Shown one piece after another: positions 46,825-54,695 of a DNA stretch of 64,000 nt (position 1 is its first letter; each line of letters opens with the position of its first letter). Both the position numbers and the translations under genes were made by a program. The stretch is from assembly GCA_910588155.1 (NCBI GenBank), contig CAJUPB010000005.1, forward strand, positions 73,593-137,592, given 5' to 3'. The DNA comes from an uncultured Christensenellaceae bacterium. Its GTDB lineage: Bacteria > Bacillota > Clostridia > Christensenellales > Pumilibacteraceae. The notes under the pieces were generated by a model. The model searched no databases, was not told the origin of the DNA, and saw only the letters and a list, made by a program, of their open reading frames with translations.

Positions 46825-47907
46825 ATGGCAAATCACAAGATAGCGGTGCTGGCAGGCGACGGCATAGGACCCGAAATCACCACGGCGGCAATCGGCGTTT
46901 TGGACTCGGTGGCAATGAAGTTCGGACACAAGTTCGAATATTCCTTCCCCCTCATCGGCGGCGCGGCAATCGACACGGAAGGCGCACCTCTGCCGCAAGC
47001 CACGATTGACGAATGCAAAAAGTCGGACGCCGTTCTTTTGGGTGCGGTCGGCGGTCCGAAGTGGGACTCGCTTGCGGGACACTTACGTCCCGAAAAAGGT
47101 CTGCTGGGAATTCGCAGCGCACTCGGACTTTACGCGAACGTGCGGCCAGCAATTCTCTACGACGAACTGAAAAACGTGTCGCCGCTCAAAAACGAAGTTT
47201 TGAAAAACGGTTTGGACATTATGGTCGTGCGCGAGCTGACGGGCGGTATTTATTTCGGTACGAGAGGCTATCGCAACGGCACTATGGGACGGGAGGCTTT
47301 CGACACGGAGGCATACTCCGTCAAGGAAGTGGAGCGCGTGGCGCACATCGCCTTTCAGATTGCGGACGGCAGACGCAAGAAAGTCACGAGCGTGGACAAA
47401 GCCAACGTTTTGGAGAGTTCCAGACTTTGGAGAGCCGCCGTCGCGCGCGTGGCGCAGGACTATCCCGACGTCGAACTTGTGAATATGTACGTGGACAATG
47501 CGGCGATGCAACTCGTCAAAAACCCGTCGCAATTCGACGTCATACTGACTTCCAATATGTTCGGCGACATTCTTTCCGACGAAGCGGCTATGCTGACGGG
47601 GTCTATCGGACTTTTGCCGTCCAGCTCGGTGGGCGACGGCAAAGTCGGACTTTACGAACCCATACACGGCAGTGCGCCCGAACTTGCGGGAAGAGACATT
47701 GCAAACCCGATTGCCACCATACTTGCGGCGGCAATGATGCTGTCCGGTTCTTTGGAGTTATACGCCGAAACCGAATGTATCGAAAACGCCGTCAAAAAGG
47801 CTTTGGCGAAAGGCTATCGCACAGCTGACATTTCGACCCCCGGTTGCAAGAGAGTTACCTGTTCGAAGATGGGCGAAGTTATAGCGTTGAACGTGCTTAA
47901 CGGATAG
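46825..47907 (+). CDS. leuB: 3-isopropylmalate dehydrogenase
   Basis: NAD-dependent decarboxylating dehydrogenase, 360 residues. GDGIGPEI is at 11-18, the substrate-binding arginine segment [10 protein letters not shown] near 100, [23 protein letters not shown] near 242-264, and [15 protein letters not shown] near 280-294. Last gene before a strong terminator; leuA is not in the window. Confidence 0.97.
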   Translation: MANHKIAVLAGDGIGPEITTAAIGVLDSVAMKFGHKFEYSFPLIGGAAIDTEGAPLPQATIDECKKSDAVLLGAVGGPKWDSLAGHLRPEKGLLGIRSALGLYANVRPAILYDELKNVSPLKNEVLKNGLDIMVVRELTGGIYFGTRGYRNGTMGREAFDTEAYSVKEVERVAHIAFQIADGRRKKVTSVDKANVLESSRLWRAAVARVAQDYPDVELVNMYVDNAAMQLVKNPSQFDVILTSNMFGDILSDEAAMLTGSIGLLPSSSVGDGKVGLYEPIHGSAPELAGRDIANPIATILAAAMMLSGSLELYAETECIENAVKKALAKGYRTADISTPGCKRVTCSKMGEVIALNVLNG

Positions 47908-47927
47908 AATTTATTTCGAATTTCAAT

Positions 47928-47969
47928 AAAAGGGAGAGGACGCTTTCTGCCGTGTCCTCTCCCCTTTTT
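47928..47969 (+). terminator. Terminator after leuB
   Basis: Long stem AAAAGGGAGAGGAC / GTCCTCTCCCCTTTT with one bulge, 12-nt loop and five T. Confidence 0.85.
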
Positions 47970-48072
47970 ATATTCCCGTCACGCCGCGGTTTTATATTCT
48001 TTTGCCGATTGAAGATTCTGTCGGCGGACGAATCGGCTGTTGCGGTTATATCGAAACGAATAAGCATAAGAA

Positions 48073-48221
48073 AAAACGACTTACCGTTTGCGCGACGTTC
48101 TTAAAAGAGAAAGCAAAAGGCGGAAACAATCATAAGGCGAAAATATTATATAATGTACGGGAGAAACGATAAGTCAGAGGGCGGAAATACATAGGGAGAA
48201 AACGACTTAATGTTTGTGCGA
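48073..48221 (+). repeat. Two 23-bp direct repeats in the gap after leuB
   Basis: AAAACGACTTACCGTTTGCG (48073 onward, through GCGCGA) recurs as AAAACGACTTAATGTTTGTG (48199 onward, through GTGCGA), 126 bp apart, four mismatches. Otherwise 47970-48240 holds no recognisable gene or RNA. Confidence 0.5.
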
Positions 48222-48240
48222 TTAAAAATGCGCGGCGCTT

Positions 48241-48549
48241 TTATTCGTCTTTGTCCGCCGTGCCGTATTTGAAATACTTGACGACTTCGGCGATTTCGCA
48301 AACGGCTTTCGACATTTCGGCAAGCGATTTTTCTATCCCCTCCTTTATCCTTTTCGGAATTTCTTCCCTTTCCTTATATTTTTCGCACCCCTTATCCAAC
48401 GGCAGGTTTTTACAACTCGGTCTCGCTATACAATTTCCGCAATTGATTTTCAAAAATCTTTTTCCGCGCGTCGCTATTGCATAATGCTGGTTGAAGTTGC
48501 CGCAATCATAACAGCTCTTTTTTCTTTCTTCGGCGTTTGTCTCTTGCAT
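48241..48549 (-). CDS. Cysteine-rich 102-residue protein, unknown function
   Basis: Soluble protein with a putative metal-binding Cys set: CYDCGN near 14-19, CGNC near 38-41, C46, C55. The second half is charged and helical (EIPKRIKEGIEKSLAEMSKAVCEIAEVVKYF). Similar small Cys proteins occur in phages and integrative elements (impression, not a match). The start at 48549 has AAAGGAG 7 nt upstream. It is divergent from an XRE regulator with palindromic operators in between. Confidence 0.65.
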   Translation of the reverse strand: MQETNAEERKKSCYDCGNFNQHYAIATRGKRFLKINCGNCIARPSCKNLPLDKGCEKYKEREEIPKRIKEGIEKSLAEMSKAVCEIAEVVKYFKYGTADKDE

Positions 48550-48561
48550 TTTGTCAGCTCC

Positions 48562-48641
48562 TTTACTCAATTTTTGAGTAAATATATTTTATACTCTTTT
48601 TTTGAGTAAGTCAAGTTTTTTACGCCAATTTGGAGTATAAT
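48562..48641. promoter_or_regulatory. Divergent promoters with ACTCAA/TTGAGT operators
   Basis: Perfect palindrome TTTACTCAA-ttt-TTGAGTAAA (48562-48582) lies between the minus promoter and the Cys-rich gene. A second TACTC/GAGTA pair (48592-48596 / 48604-48608) sits within that promoter: -35 TTGACT (48609-48614), 17 bp, -10 TAAAAT (48586-48591). For the plus gene a TATAAT (48636-48641) lies 7 nt before the ATG. Likely bound by the XRE protein. Confidence 0.7.
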
Positions 48642-48648
48642 ATATAGT

Positions 48649-48858
48649 ATGTACGGAAAACGCATTAAAGAGTTAAGAATAGAACGCGGTTATACCCAAC
48701 AAGAGCTTGCCGAAATTTTGCATACAAGTCAAAAGACCATAAGCAAATATGAATTAGAGAGTACAGATTTAAGTACAATAATGATTGAAAGAATATGCAA
48801 GCTTTTTGATATTTCTTCCGACTATCTATTGGGAATCAGCGATTTGCCAAAAGAATAA
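48649..48858 (+). CDS. Small XRE-family transcriptional regulator
   Basis: 69-residue Cro/C1 HTH protein (IKELRIERGYTQQELAEILH, recognition TSQKTISKYELESTDLSTIM, end LFDISSDYLLGISD). It is A/T-rich compared with the flanks, as is typical of mobile repressors. The ATG is exactly 7 nt after a TATAAT box and has no RBS, so a leaderless mRNA is expected. Confidence 0.92.
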   Translation: MYGKRIKELRIERGYTQQELAEILHTSQKTISKYELESTDLSTIMIERICKLFDISSDYLLGISDLPKE

Positions 48859-48903
48859 TTTATAATGCGTTTGTGCGAGAAATTCTCCGCAAAAAGCAAA
48901 TAG

Positions 48904-49055
48904 AATTTATCCCAATTGCTCCGATTTCAAACCGATATACAAAGCACGGTTGGAAAATACGAATGCGGAGTATTGCGACCGAGCTTGGAAACACCGATAA
49001 GGATTTACAAGATTTGCACGTTTGTACCGTATCGAGTTGTAAGATTAAAGTTTAA
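48904..49055 (+). pseudogene. Decayed XRE-type HTH fragment
   Basis: In the frame starting after the TAG at 48901, the sequence reads LSQLLRFQTDIQSTVGKYE, then CGVLRPSLETPIRIYKIC. This closely follows the XRE pattern ('LAQ...ISQSTVSKYENG..RPSLETLIRIAKIF') but has no start codon, RBS or upstream helix. Probably the remnant of a second repressor next to the intact one. Confidence 0.5.
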
Positions 49056-49075
49056 CATCGGAAATTTATAAAATC

Positions 49076-49099
49076 AAAGTCCGCAAAACTGCGGACTTT
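49076..49099. terminator. Hairpin between converging transcripts
   Basis: Perfect 10-bp stem AAAGTCCGCA / TGCGGACTTT with a 4-nt loop, lying between the HTH remnant and the end of the gntR gene; ends are T-rich on both strands. Confidence 0.6.
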
Positions 49100-49155
49100 C
49101 TGTAATCGCCTAAATATTTAAGGCAGTATTGTTTCGCCGTTTATTTATATCCGCA

Positions 49156-49533
49156 TTACTTCTCTTCACCGCCGTACAGAGTGTCTACGAGAGCGGCAAA
49201 CTCCTGCTTGCTCACGCCGAGCGAGCGTGCGTATTCCACTGCCGGTTTCAGTCTGGACAGCACAAGGTCGGTTTTTTTGTCCGCGTGTTTTTCGACGTTT
49301 CGGCTCACGAAACAGCCCTTGCCCGCGACGGTATAAATATACCCGTCCTCTTCCAACTTTTCGTAAGCCGTTTTTACCGTTATGACACCGACTTTCAAAG
49401 TTCTCGCAACAAAGCGAATGGACGGCAAACATTCGTCGACTTTTATGCTGCCGTCCGTTATGCAACGTATTATCTGCGTTCTTATCTGTTCGTTAAGCGG
49501 CTCTGCGCTATTGACGTCTACGACTATTTTCAA
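49156..49533 (-). CDS. GntR-family (YtrA-type) transcriptional regulator
   Basis: 125 residues. The N-terminal winged HTH PLNEQIRTQIIRCITDG, then LPSIRFVARTLKVGVITVKTAYEKLEEDGYI, is followed by a short helical C-terminal tail with no ligand domain, as in YtrA repressors. Last gene of the ABC exporter operon, which it probably represses through the palindrome at 51134-51156. Confidence 0.92.
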   Translation of the reverse strand: MKIVVDVNSAEPLNEQIRTQIIRCITDGSIKVDECLPSIRFVARTLKVGVITVKTAYEKLEEDGYIYTVAGKGCFVSRNVEKHADKKTDLVLSRLKPAVEYARSLGVSKQEFAALVDTLYGGEEK

Positions 49534-49558
49534 GACTTACCTCTTTAACATTATTTTG

Positions 49559-50239
49559 TCAACTGCCGCGCACATACCTCTTTGCCGCAAAGAACGTTCC
49601 CCACACGGTAAGCGCCGCATATACTACCGCGCCGCAAAACAGTATCAAAAACTGCCACGGGAGCGTATCCGCACCGAAAGTCAGCAAAACTTTCCCGAAC
49701 TGCGGCACGGTCTGCGCGAGAAGTTCGAACACGCCGTATGTCGCAAAGGCGCAAAGTATTCCGACCACGCAGGCGATAAACAGAGAAGACGCGGTTGCGT
49801 TTCCGCCCTTGAAATACAGCGGCAAAAAAGCCAAGTTGAACACTCCGTACACAGTCAGCGCGACTCCGAAAAACGCTACGTTTGCGACGAGTCCCGGTTG
49901 CGAGGTTGCAATAGTCTTTCCGAAAAACGGTATGAACAGCGCGACAGTCGCGCCGACGGCGCAGCACAGCAGATATATCAGCTGAATGCTTACCGTGAAA
50001 AGCGCCTGACCTTTTACGTTGTCGACGCGCTTTATCGGCAACGTCAAAAACATCTCTTCCGAACGCGTTTCTCTCGTCACGCCGAGCAGAGAACCGAGTA
50101 TCATTATAAAAAGCATCACGACTACTATGCGCGGATAGTTCGGCGCGCACATAAGTCCGCCCATAAGAAACATCAAGAGCAGAGGTTTCGGTAAATTCAA
50201 TTTGAAATGCGCACTCGCAAGTTTTAAAGCCGTTTTCAT
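49559..50239 (-). CDS. ABC-2 type transporter permease
   Basis: 226-residue membrane protein with six hydrophobic helices and the ABC2 pattern TRETRSEEMFLTLPIKRVDNVKGQ near 55-78. The ATG overlaps the ATP-binding gene stop (ATGA). Pairs with the upstream ATPase; the exported substrate is unknown, and relatives in this layout handle antibiotics or act in envelope stress. Confidence 0.88.
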   Translation of the reverse strand: MKTALKLASAHFKLNLPKPLLLMFLMGGLMCAPNYPRIVVVMLFIMILGSLLGVTRETRSEEMFLTLPIKRVDNVKGQALFTVSIQLIYLLCCAVGATVALFIPFFGKTIATSQPGLVANVAFFGVALTVYGVFNLAFLPLYFKGGNATASSLFIACVVGILCAFATYGVFELLAQTVPQFGKVLLTFGADTLPWQFLILFCGAVVYAALTVWGTFFAAKRYVRGS

Positions 50240-51102
50240 TCTCTGCTTCCTCCCGCCTTGGCATAGTATATCAAGAGCTGTTCTATATCGGGGCGGACGG
50301 ACGTTTCCGCGCCCTTAATCGGCAAATCGTTCTTCTTTAACAGCGCAGTGTAATTCAGCGGAGTTTTCTTATACGCAATCGCCTTTTGCCTGACCTCGTC
50401 GGTCAATTCGCCGCCGCTTACGAGCGCGTGGGCATCCAAAATTTCGTTTTTGACGCCGCTTGCGATTATTCTGCCGCCGTCAATCAGCGTCAGATAGTCG
50501 GCAATCTTATCCAAGTCGCTCGTTATATGCGTGGAAAAAAGCACGCTGCTTTCGCCGTCCTCTATCATCTCGCAGAACAAGTCCAACATTTCGTCGCGCG
50601 ACACGGGGTCGAGACCGCTTGTAGGCTCGTCGAACACGTAAAGTTTGGCGTCGTGGCTCATTGCGAGAGCAACGGAAAACTTCACGCGCATACCTGCGGA
50701 CATCTCTTTCAAGCGTTTTGTGCCGTCCAACGAAAACCGTCTTTTCAGTTTCTCGAACTTATCGAAGTCGAAAGACGGATAGAACGTCGAATACACTTTC
50801 GCAAGCGCGTCGCCTTTCGCGCGAGGGAAGCTCTCGAACGTTCCAGAGGAAAAAGCTATTTTTCTCTTGACTTCAATCTCGTTTTCGGATATGTCCTCTC
50901 CGTCCACCGTCACCTTTCCCCCGTCGGGAATCACGGAGCGCATTATGCAACTCAAAGTCGTGCTCTTACCCGCGCCGTTCCTGCCGACGAAGCCCATAAC
51001 ATAGCCTTTCGGCAGCTCGAAACAGACTTTGTCCAGCTTGAAATTTCCGTAGTCTTTCGTCAGGCTCTCGACCTTTAATGCCGCGGTTTCACCGCTTGCC
51101 AT
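50236..51102 (-). CDS. ABC transporter ATP-binding protein
   Basis: 288 residues. Walker A GRNGAGKST is near 40-48, the signature is degenerate (LKEMSAGMRVKFSVALAMSHD near 132), Walker B LYVFDEPTSGLDPVSRD is near 154-170, and the H-loop is FSTHITSD near 193. First gene of the ABC/permease/GntR operon, BcrA/YtrB-like. Confidence 0.95.
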   Translation of the reverse strand: MASGETAALKVESLTKDYGNFKLDKVCFELPKGYVMGFVGRNGAGKSTTLSCIMRSVIPDGGKVTVDGEDISENEIEVKRKIAFSSGTFESFPRAKGDALAKVYSTFYPSFDFDKFEKLKRRFSLDGTKRLKEMSAGMRVKFSVALAMSHDAKLYVFDEPTSGLDPVSRDEMLDLFCEMIEDGESSVLFSTHITSDLDKIADYLTLIDGGRIIASGVKNEILDAHALVSGGELTDEVRQKAIAYKKTPLNYTALLKKNDLPIKGAETSVRPDIEQLLIYYAKAGGSRE

Positions 51103-51133
51103 ACATATCTCCTTTCACAATGCGCAACGGCAA

Positions 51134-51183
51134 CTGTGTCTATTTGATAGACACAGTATAGCACCGTCATATTCGTATGTCAA
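51134..51183 (-). promoter_or_regulatory. ABC operon promoter and GntR operator
   Basis: Minus strand TTGACA (51178-51183), 17 bp, TATACT (51155-51160). A perfect 10-bp-arm palindrome CTGTGTCTAT-ttg-ATAGACACAG (51134-51156) overlaps the edge of the -10 box and the transcription start. The -35 box lies across the stop codon of the neighbouring surface-protein gene. Confidence 0.78.
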
Positions 51184-54100
51184 GCGTTTTCGGAGATTTT
51201 TTTACGTTTTCTGCCGTATTTTACGGCAATGACGATTATGAACGGAACTGCCGCAATCAATGCGCCGCCTGCGGCGGCGAGCGTTATCCAAAGCGCGGTA
51301 AGGTCTGCGGCGCCGTCGTCCACCGCGAAAGCCCAGCCGTTTTTCAAAGTAAACGACAGATATTCTCCGCTTTTTGTCGTTTCTGCGGCAATTATATCGC
51401 TGCCGCAGACGAGCTTTATGCCGCTCTTATCGTTTTCGCCGACGTAATATTTGACGGTTATTTCGTCATAGGTTTCCTCGCCGTTTTCACGAACAAGCTT
51501 GACGGCAATATATTCGCCGTTTCTTTGAAGCACGACTTTCGTGTCGCTGCGGAATCTGCCCTCCACAATGACAAGCGGCTTATCCGAATCGTCGGACGCA
51601 AGCGACCCTATCGCCTTGTCGAACATTTCCAGCACGCGCGTATCCTCGTCGAAACGGGAAAAATCATCTATGTCCCACCACGTGAAATATCTTTCCTTTT
51701 CTTCGAGCGGCGGTATATCGTTTTGCGCGATACCCGTTCCCTTTTCTATGCGATACAGCTTTGCGCGCACATACTCCTCCGCATCGAAGTCGTAAGTATA
51801 GAACACAACGTTGACCGCCGCTTTTCCGCCGCTGTCCGCGAAAGCGGAAAGAGTTTCCCGTACGCTTTGCAAAGCGTACGCAAACTGCGCTTTATCCGAA
51901 TATATTTCGGGTTCTTTCGTTTCGACTGTCGTGCGCGGCACGGGAAAGCGCGGCTCGCACTCGCCTGCCAACCACTCGTCGGAATCCAACCCGACGAGCC
52001 ACTCGGACAGCATTCCCTCGCACATTATTTTATCGGCGGTCAGCCTTGCCGCGGCGTAAGAATTTTCCGAACCGTAGCTTGCGCCGTCGATTCCCCCGAC
52101 GCCGAAGTTTTCCTGCAAATAGAAGTTTGCGGAGCATTTGCCGATTTCCGCACTGCCTGCAATCATACCGATATGCAATTTATTTTCCGACGTTTCCGCA
52201 AACGCGTTCGACACGCAGCCGACAACGGCGCCCGAAGCTTTTCCGACAATACCGCCGATAAAGCCGCTTGCGTCCGCATACGCCGACGACAGGCAGTTCT
52301 GTATTCCGCCGCGTGCCTCGCCGACGATTCCGCCCGCATATTCTCTCGACGCAATCACTTCGCCGACTCCGATACAGCCGTTTATTCTGCCTTCGCCCAA
52401 CTCTCCGACAATGCCGCCTGCGTGACTGCCTCGGGAACTTATGCTACCCGACGACACGCAGCCTTCCATCGCAAGCATTGCCGCACCGGCGTGCGCGGCT
52501 ATACCGCCGGCATAGCCGTCGGACAGCACGTCGCCGAGATTCACGCAATAATATATTTCGTGCACGCCGTTGTCTTCGCTCTCCTCGAAACTGCCGTTGT
52601 CGGAGCCGAAATATTTATCGAGCCATTCCTCGAACCTGCCTCCGCCGAGATAATCGCCTATGCCGCCGCTCTCGCCGTCGTTTGAGAATCTGCCGTAGTA
52701 ACCGACGATTCCGCCGACGTATCTTTCGCCGCTTACCGCGCCCTCGTTGACATCGGAAAAAAGTCCGCCGCCGGCAAGTCCCGCTATGCCGCCGATGTAT
52801 CTGCCCCGGCGGCTTCCGACCGCCGCAAGATTTTTGCTTCCCAAAATATTTCCCGTACAATAGCCCGCTATACCGCCGACATTGAGCATCGAAGTCGCGT
52901 CTGCGGCAGGCAATGCCGTCGCGTTTACGTCGCCTTCGTTCACGCAGCCTGCCACGGTTCCGGCATTGAATCCGACGACGCCGCCCACGTTCATAACGCC
53001 GATTATCTCGGCACTGTTGACGCAATCTTTTATCGTCGCCGACGACGAGTTGACTGCGGCTATCGCGGCAACATATCCGCTGCCCTCGACAGAGCCCGTG
53101 ACGGAAATTTGCTCTATGACGCCCTTATTCGTTCCCACAAGCGCGGTATTGTCCGACTTGCCGCGGAGTGCGATTTCGAAAGTCGCACGTTTGAGACACC
53201 CGTCGGACGTTATCTCGCGGAACAGGAACGCGTTGTTTTCGTCGGCATTTTCAATGCCGCCGACAGTTCTGTAAAGTCCGTCGAACGTGCCTGCGAATAT
53301 CAATGCGGGACGGTATTTCACTCCGCTCAAATCCACGTCGCAACTCAATTCGAACGTCTTGTTAAGCGAATATTCGGGACTCGTGCAATTTGCCAAAATC
53401 TCGGCAAGCTGCGCCGCTCCCGTTATCTTCACGGTTTCGCCCTTTATCTCTTCGGCGATTTTCTCGTAGCGATAGCGATACCCTCTGCCGTAATCGTGCG
53501 TCGGAGAAAACGTCAGTTTATATTCTCCCGCCTCGCTTATGCCGATATTACCGCCGTCGGGTCTGCGGTATATGTCCGCTCCGTCGGTCACATAAAATTC
53601 CACCCTGCCGCCGAACTCGTCCAGCATTGCCCGAGTCACGGTTATGTTCAGCGTATATTCATCGTAAGCCGTTTGCCCGTCGTCTTTGACCAGCCCGTAT
53701 TTTTTTGCGAAGTCTTCGCCGTCAAGAAATTCGAAATCGTTGAAATCGCCGAGCACGAACCAGCCGTCGAAGAATTTTTCCGTTCTTTTCACCGTCGTAT
53801 GAAATCCGCCGCTTGACGGATAGACTATATCGGGGCTGTACAGAACCTCATATTCGCCCTTATCTTTCACGGTTATTTTTCCGCTGTCCGACGGTTTGTA
53901 CTCGCTGCCGTCAAAACCGTCCGACACCGAATATTTGAGTTCGAAATTCTTTTGCGGCACGTTTATTTTCGCTTTGTACTGTCTATATGTCACGGATTCG
54001 TCGCGTTCCAAAACAAACTCTTCGTCTTTTTGCCAATTGTTTTCTTCGCAGAGCAAATACAGCGTCGGATACTCCTCGAACGCAATATACTTGCCGTCTT

Positions 54101-54695
54101 CGAAAAGATTATCCTCCTGCGCCGTGAACGCAAAGCGGTATTTTCCTGCCGTCGGCACAGACACGCCGCTCTGCCCCGCTCCGTTTTCGCCGTAGTCGCC
54201 GTTTTTGCCGCGCACGGTTATCGTTTCGCCGCCGACGAGTTCGGCATAAAAGTAATACTCTTCTCTCGCGGCATTGGCTCGCAGATACGTCATTTTACCG
54301 AGCGGATTTCCGTCCGACAGCAATTCGTATTCCGCAGGAGTATAATTTTCCACGCGCACGTTGCTTCCGTCGGTAAACTTTTCCGACGGCGAAAAAGTCA
54401 CGGTATATCTGTGCGTGCCGCTTTCGGTCACGACAAGCGGCTGACCCTTTGCATCGCCCCACATAGTTCCAGCATTGTCGCTTATCTGAAACCTGTCGCC
54501 TCTTTTCAAATACGGCGAAACGGTGTAATACTCGCCGTCTTTCGTCAAGCCGTTCGACGGACGCACCCTGTAATTGTCGCTTTCGTAACATATATAATAA
54601 TTCGATGCGGCGAAAGCCGTGACCGATAAGGAAAGCGACGCCGACGCAAGAGCCAACGTCAATATTGCCGCAATTACAATCTTTCTATTTTTCAT
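51180..54695 (-). CDS. Giant GLUG-repeat cell-surface protein
   Basis: 1171-residue exported protein. A signal peptide ends near residue 29 (VTAFA-ASNYY), and a C-terminal transmembrane helix (about 1137-1160) is followed by KYGRKRKK, so it is anchored in the membrane with its bulk outside. Residues about 30-420 form several beta-rich modules, each ending in a 'GEYxLTFSP / GKYRFAF' strand. Residues about 430-860 hold many GLUG-type units (GYAGGIAAHAG, SHAGGIVGELG, EYAGGIVGEARG, FIGGIVGKASG), a repeat fold common in adhesins. Its ATG lies 11 bp inside the end of the MMPL gene, so the two are coupled. No sortase motif. Confidence 0.85.
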   Translation of the reverse strand: MKNRKIVIAAILTLALASASLSLSVTAFAASNYYICYESDNYRVRPSNGLTKDGEYYTVSPYLKRGDRFQISDNAGTMWGDAKGQPLVVTESGTHRYTVTFSPSEKFTDGSNVRVENYTPAEYELLSDGNPLGKMTYLRANAAREEYYFYAELVGGETITVRGKNGDYGENGAGQSGVSVPTAGKYRFAFTAQEDNLFEDGKYIAFEEYPTLYLLCEENNWQKDEEFVLERDESVTYRQYKAKINVPQKNFELKYSVSDGFDGSEYKPSDSGKITVKDKGEYEVLYSPDIVYPSSGGFHTTVKRTEKFFDGWFVLGDFNDFEFLDGEDFAKKYGLVKDDGQTAYDEYTLNITVTRAMLDEFGGRVEFYVTDGADIYRRPDGGNIGISEAGEYKLTFSPTHDYGRGYRYRYEKIAEEIKGETVKITGAAQLAEILANCTSPEYSLNKTFELSCDVDLSGVKYRPALIFAGTFDGLYRTVGGIENADENNAFLFREITSDGCLKRATFEIALRGKSDNTALVGTNKGVIEQISVTGSVEGSGYVAAIAAVNSSSATIKDCVNSAEIIGVMNVGGVVGFNAGTVAGCVNEGDVNATALPAADATSMLNVGGIAGYCTGNILGSKNLAAVGSRRGRYIGGIAGLAGGGLFSDVNEGAVSGERYVGGIVGYYGRFSNDGESGGIGDYLGGGRFEEWLDKYFGSDNGSFEESEDNGVHEIYYCVNLGDVLSDGYAGGIAAHAGAAMLAMEGCVSSGSISSRGSHAGGIVGELGEGRINGCIGVGEVIASREYAGGIVGEARGGIQNCLSSAYADASGFIGGIVGKASGAVVGCVSNAFAETSENKLHIGMIAGSAEIGKCSANFYLQENFGVGGIDGASYGSENSYAAARLTADKIMCEGMLSEWLVGLDSDEWLAGECEPRFPVPRTTVETKEPEIYSDKAQFAYALQSVRETLSAFADSGGKAAVNVVFYTYDFDAEEYVRAKLYRIEKGTGIAQNDIPPLEEKERYFTWWDIDDFSRFDEDTRVLEMFDKAIGSLASDDSDKPLVIVEGRFRSDTKVVLQRNGEYIAVKLVRENGEETYDEITVKYYVGENDKSGIKLVCGSDIIAAETTKSGEYLSFTLKNGWAFAVDDGAADLTALWITLAAAGGALIAAVPFIIVIAVKYGRKRKKISENA

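Noticed and set aside
44734..47082. 782-codon minus-strand frame across ilvD-leuCD
   Set aside because: Shadow across three well-supported genes; composition rich in Arg/His/Val, typical of antisense frames.
48873..49055. 60-codon ORF starting at 48873
   Set aside because: No RBS and no similarity in that frame; the neighbouring frame reads as a decayed XRE HTH, which explains the stretch better.
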